Origin: VRUE01 sp035605695
GTDB taxonomy: Bacteria; Actinomycetota; Thermoleophilia; Solirubrobacterales; 70-9
Direction of reading: 5' to 3'
Assembly (NCBI GenBank): GCA_035605695.1
Contig: DATNGZ010000066.1
Span: forward strand, 1-64,000
DNA: 64,000 bases
Below the pieces are notes generated by a model, which saw nothing but the letters and a program-made list of their open reading frames with translations, was not told the origin of the DNA and searched no databases. A program made the position numbers and the translations under genes. Positions within the stretch are counted from its first letter, which is position 1, and the number at the start of each line of letters is the position of its first letter. Shown one piece after another: positions 61,318 to 64,000 of the stretch.

Positions 61318-62484
61318 TCATCCCCGGAAATCGATACGCCTCTTGTAGGCGTCGACCGCGGCGAGCACGTCGTCGATGTGGTCGCCGCCGAACTTCTCAC
61401 GGTAGGTGCGGGCTAGGGCGAGACAGACCATCGCCTCGCCGACGACCGCGGCAGCGGGGACCACGGTCGAGTCGGTGCGCTCGCGCAGCGCCTGGGCCGG
61501 CTCCTTAGTCGCCGTGTCGACCGAGCGCAGTGGCTTGGTCAGAGTCGAGATCGGCTTGATCGCGGCCCGCACCGAGAGCGGCAGACCGTTGGTCATCCCG
61601 CCCTCGAGACCGCCGGCGTGATTGGTCTCACGGAAGTAGCCACGCTCCTGCGACCAGAAGATCTCGTCGTGGGCCTCGGAGCCGGGACGCCCGGCGACGT
61701 CCCAGGCTTCACCGATCGAAACCCCCTTGATCGACTGGATCGAGGCGACGGCGCCGGCGAGGCGTCCGTCGAGCCGGTCTTCCCAGGAGATGTGCGAGCC
61801 GAGGCCGGGGACCAGACCGAAGGCGCGCACCTCAAAGGTGCCGCCGAGGCTCTCGTTGGCCTTGCGCAAGCGGTTGATCTCCTCGACCATCGCCGCACTG
61901 GCGTCGGGGTCGAGGCAGCGCACCGGGTCCTCATCGACGCTGGCGAAGTCCTGCGGCGCGAGGTCGGCCCGCTCCGGCGCGATGACCGAGGCGATCTGGG
62001 TGACGTGGCTGTGGACGCTGACACCGAGGGCGCTGAGGAAGCCGCGGGCGATTGAGCCGGCCGCAACGCGGGCGGCCGTCTCGCGGGCGCTGGCGCGCTC
62101 GAGCACGTTGCGGATGTCGTCGTGGCCGTACTTCTGGGCGCCGACGAGATCGGCGTGACCAGGACGCGGCAGGTGGACCTCGTCGACCTCGGCCTCCACC
62201 GGCCAGGGGTTCATCCGCTCCTCCCAGTTGGCGTAGTCGCGGTTGGCAACGAGAACGGCGATCGGGCTGCCGAGTGTGCGACCGTGGCGCAGGCCCGAGC
62301 GGATCTCAACCGTGTCGGTCTCGATTTTCATCCGCCCACCGCGGCCATGCCCGAGCTGGCGTCGCGCCATGTCGCGGTCGAGCGCTTCGCGCTCAAGGAC
62401 AAGTCCGGCCGGCATCCCCTCGACGATCGCGACCAGACCCGGCCCGTGCGACTCGCCCGCGGTTGTAAATCGAAATGCGCTCAT
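61318..62484 (-). CDS. aroC: chorismate synthase
   Basis: 388 aa from the ATG at 62484 (MSAFRFTTAGESHGPGLVAI). FMN/EPSP-binding signatures GESHG, RRQLGHGRGGRM, GAQKYGHDDIRNVLERASARETAARVA and, late, FRETNHAGGLEGGMTNG are all intact. Last step to chorismate. In one operon with aroE upstream and aroKB downstream. Confidence 0.97.
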   Translation of the reverse strand: MSAFRFTTAGESHGPGLVAIVEGMPAGLVLEREALDRDMARRQLGHGRGGRMKIETDTVEIRSGLRHGRTLGSPIAVLVANRDYANWEERMNPWPVEAEVDEVHLPRPGHADLVGAQKYGHDDIRNVLERASARETAARVAAGSIARGFLSALGVSVHSHVTQIASVIAPERADLAPQDFASVDEDPVRCLDPDASAAMVEEINRLRKANESLGGTFEVRAFGLVPGLGSHISWEDRLDGRLAGAVASIQSIKGVSIGEAWDVAGRPGSEAHDEIFWSQERGYFRETNHAGGLEGGMTNGLPLSVRAAIKPISTLTKPLRSVDTATKEPAQALRERTDSTVVPAAAVVGEAMVCLALARTYREKFGGDHIDDVLAAVDAYKRRIDFRG

Positions 62485-62600
62485 CGCCTCAAGGCTATAG
62501 GCGGACCGCCCGGCGGCACCGCCTGCTGAGTTCGCACTTTCTAGTCCGTATGGACGTAAAAAGGCGAAGTCACCGAGTGAAAGGCTGGGCCGATGGAACG

Positions 62601-63389
62601 TCAGCTGCGGGCGGCGGCGCGCATTGTGTCGAGAGGCGCCGGGCGGCCCGTCCATATTTCCAACGAGAGGGCGCCCTGCTGGACCAGGATCTCGATGCCG
62701 TCGACGACGGTGGCTCCTCCGGCTTCGGCGCCGCGCAGCAGCGCGGTTTGCTCGCCGCCGTAGACCATGTCGACCACTGTCTGCTGCGAGGAAAAGCCGC
62801 CCGGCGCCAGGGGAAGCTCGGCAAAGGGATCCTCACCGCCGAGACCGACGGCGGTTGAGTTGACGATCAGCTCGTATGAATCCTGGGCGGGTTCGGCGAC
62901 GGGTTGACCGCCGAGCTCCTCGCAGAGGTGCTGGGAGCGAAGCTCAGTTCGATTCCAGACGCCGACCTCGGCCCCCTCGCGCAGCAGCGCCCAGACAACA
63001 GCGCGGGCGGCGCCACCGGCCCCCAGCACAAGCGCCCGCTTGCCGGTCGGCGCGGTCGGCAGCGCCCGCAGCAGCCCATCGGCGTCGGTGTTCTCGGCCC
63101 GAATCTCGTCCTCAGCGAAGCTGAGTGTGTTGGCGGCACCGATCTCACGCGCCGGCTCCGAGAGCTCGTCGGCGAGTGAGAGTGCCGCACTCTTGTGGGG
63201 GACGGTGACGTTGGCGCCGACGAAACCTTCGCCCTCGAGCGCCCGCGCCCGCGTCTCGAACGCGTCGGGAGCGACCTCGATCGCCTCGTAGCTCCACTCC
63301 GCCAAGCCGAGCTCGGCGAGGGCGGCGTTGTGCATCGCCGGTGAGCGCGAGTGGCCGACCGGATAGCCGAGGACGGCGAGGCGCGGCAC
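62601..63389 (-). CDS. aroE: shikimate dehydrogenase
   Basis: 262 aa from a GTG at 63389 (MPRLAVLGYPVGHSRSPAMHNA). Substrate site SRSPAMHN and TVPHKSAA (catalytic Lys), then NTDADG; NADPH motif LGAGGAARAVVWALL and the basic WNRTELRSQ. Reduces 3-dehydroshikimate. Follows mltG at 4 bp, and ends 116 bp before the aroC start. The region 62485-62600 holds no gene. Confidence 0.95.
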   Translation of the reverse strand: MPRLAVLGYPVGHSRSPAMHNAALAELGLAEWSYEAIEVAPDAFETRARALEGEGFVGANVTVPHKSAALSLADELSEPAREIGAANTLSFAEDEIRAENTDADGLLRALPTAPTGKRALVLGAGGAARAVVWALLREGAEVGVWNRTELRSQHLCEELGGQPVAEPAQDSYELIVNSTAVGLGGEDPFAELPLAPGGFSSQQTVVDMVYGGEQTALLRGAEAGGATVVDGIEILVQQGALSLEIWTGRPAPLDTMRAAARS

Positions 63390-63393
63390 TGCG

Positions 63394-64000
63394 TTATTCC
63401 CCGCAGCTGTCCGGCGAGTTGCCGCCGGCCGCTTCGCGGGCCGAGTTGTAGCTTTCGACGTCGGCGTTGAATTCGGCTTCGGTCGAGGAGAAGGCGAGCT
63501 TGTTGCACGCCCCCGGCTCGGCCACATAGAAGAGGTAGTCGACCTTCGCTGGGTGGGCGGCGGCTTCGATCGAGGCGAGGCCGGGACTGTCGATCGGCCC
63601 CGGCGGCAGCCCGGTGTGGGTGCGCGTGTTGTACGGCGAGTCGACGGCCAGTTCGGATTCGGTCAGCGGCCGCGTGTAGTTGCCGGTGGCGAAGCGGGTC
63701 GTCGCGTCGATCCCCAGCGGCATCCCTTCGTGCAGGCGGTTGTAGATCACCGCGGCGACCAGCTTGCGCTGGCTTTCCAGGCCCGCCTCGTGCTCGATCA
63801 TCGAGGCGATCGTGAGCACGTCGTAAGTCGTCAAGTTCTTCGCGCGCGCGTAGCTCATGTCGACGCCGGCAATCCGCCGCTTGAAGTCTTCGAGCTGCAG
63901 CTGGACGAGGTCGGCGGCCTTGGCGTGCTTGACCAGTTCAAAGGTATCGGGAAAGAGAAAGCCCTCGAGGTCCTTGGCGCCGCCGCCGCCGTACTTGGCG
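63394..64000 (-). CDS. mltG: endolytic murein transglycosylase MltG (5' part outside window)
   Basis: The visible 202 codons begin inside the protein: GFLFPDTFELVKHA (the family's LEGxLFPDTY motif), then the catalytic SMIEHEAG, then AAVIYNRLHEGMPLGIDAT and TGLPPGPIDSPGLASIEAAAHPAKVDYLFYVAE. MltG cuts nascent peptidoglycan at the membrane; the N-terminal anchor lies outside the window. The tail NSPDSCGE is not conserved. In Gram-positive genomes mltG often stands before aroE, as here. Confidence 0.95.
   Translation of the reverse strand, partial: AKYGGGGAKDLEGFLFPDTFELVKHAKAADLVQLQLEDFKRRIAGVDMSYARAKNLTTYDVLTIASMIEHEAGLESQRKLVAAVIYNRLHEGMPLGIDATTRFATGNYTRPLTESELAVDSPYNTRTHTGLPPGPIDSPGLASIEAAAHPAKVDYLFYVAEPGACNKLAFSSTEAEFNADVESYNSAREAAGGNSPDSCGE

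Overview
The window is high-GC actinobacterial chromosome, most likely from the Thermoleophilia/Solirubrobacterales branch. This is inferred from the gene order tlyA-nadK-recN-steA-mctB-pyrG-xerD, a DUF3866 gene, an aroE-aroC-aroKB-aroQ-pepP-efp-nusB cluster, many GTG/TTG starts and Ser/Gly-rich lipoproteins. No rRNA is present; there are two tRNA genes (Met-CAT and Asn-GTT).

Layout. 1-5.2 kb: a cut Ser/Thr kinase, secreted and lipoprotein genes, a zincin, a frameshifted UPF0104-type membrane protein, a small protein/nucleotidyltransferase pair and a secreted protein. 5.3-5.8 kb: decayed membrane-protein remnants. 5.83-25.53 kb: a composite genomic island in the 3' end of tRNA-Met. Three displaced copies of the tRNA 3' half (5831, 11401, 12658) divide it into three tandem segments. 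The right segment has a tyrosine integrase, a Xis-like protein, a MobF relaxase and a cargo of unfamiliar proteins: an HNH-like protein, a HEPN-motif protein, a zincin, a methyltransferase and regulators. The middle segment is one HEPN-motif gene. The left segment is an Rhs protein followed by a displaced tip-like ORF and DUF3105 genes. No type IV secretion or FtsK-like gene is seen, so the element looks mobilisable rather than self-transmissible.

25.5-46.9 kb: housekeeping genes, nearly all on the minus strand. They cover an HPt protein, a thioredoxin-like lipoprotein, dnaG, dgt, recO, mutM, xerD, DUF3866, an M20 peptidase, pyrG, an MraY-like transferase, mctB, steA, recN, an MFS exporter, nadK and tlyA. 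Three copies of a palindromic repeat of about 115 bp sit right behind the stop codons of recO, pyrG and nadK.

46.9-48.7 kb: a small accessory cassette (SnoaL-like, GNAT and XRE genes) between two direct repeats. 48.7-64 kb: isoprenoid genes (dxs, prenyl synthase), nusB, efp and the aro cluster with a fused aroK-aroB gene, ending in a cut mltG. M42 peptidase, SDR, GGDEF and secreted-protein genes are interspersed.

The most interesting parts are the tandem tRNA-Met island, the Rhs tip/DUF3105 arrangement, the two RX4H (HEPN) proteins, the palindromic repeat family and the hairpin that covers the aroKB ribosome binding site.
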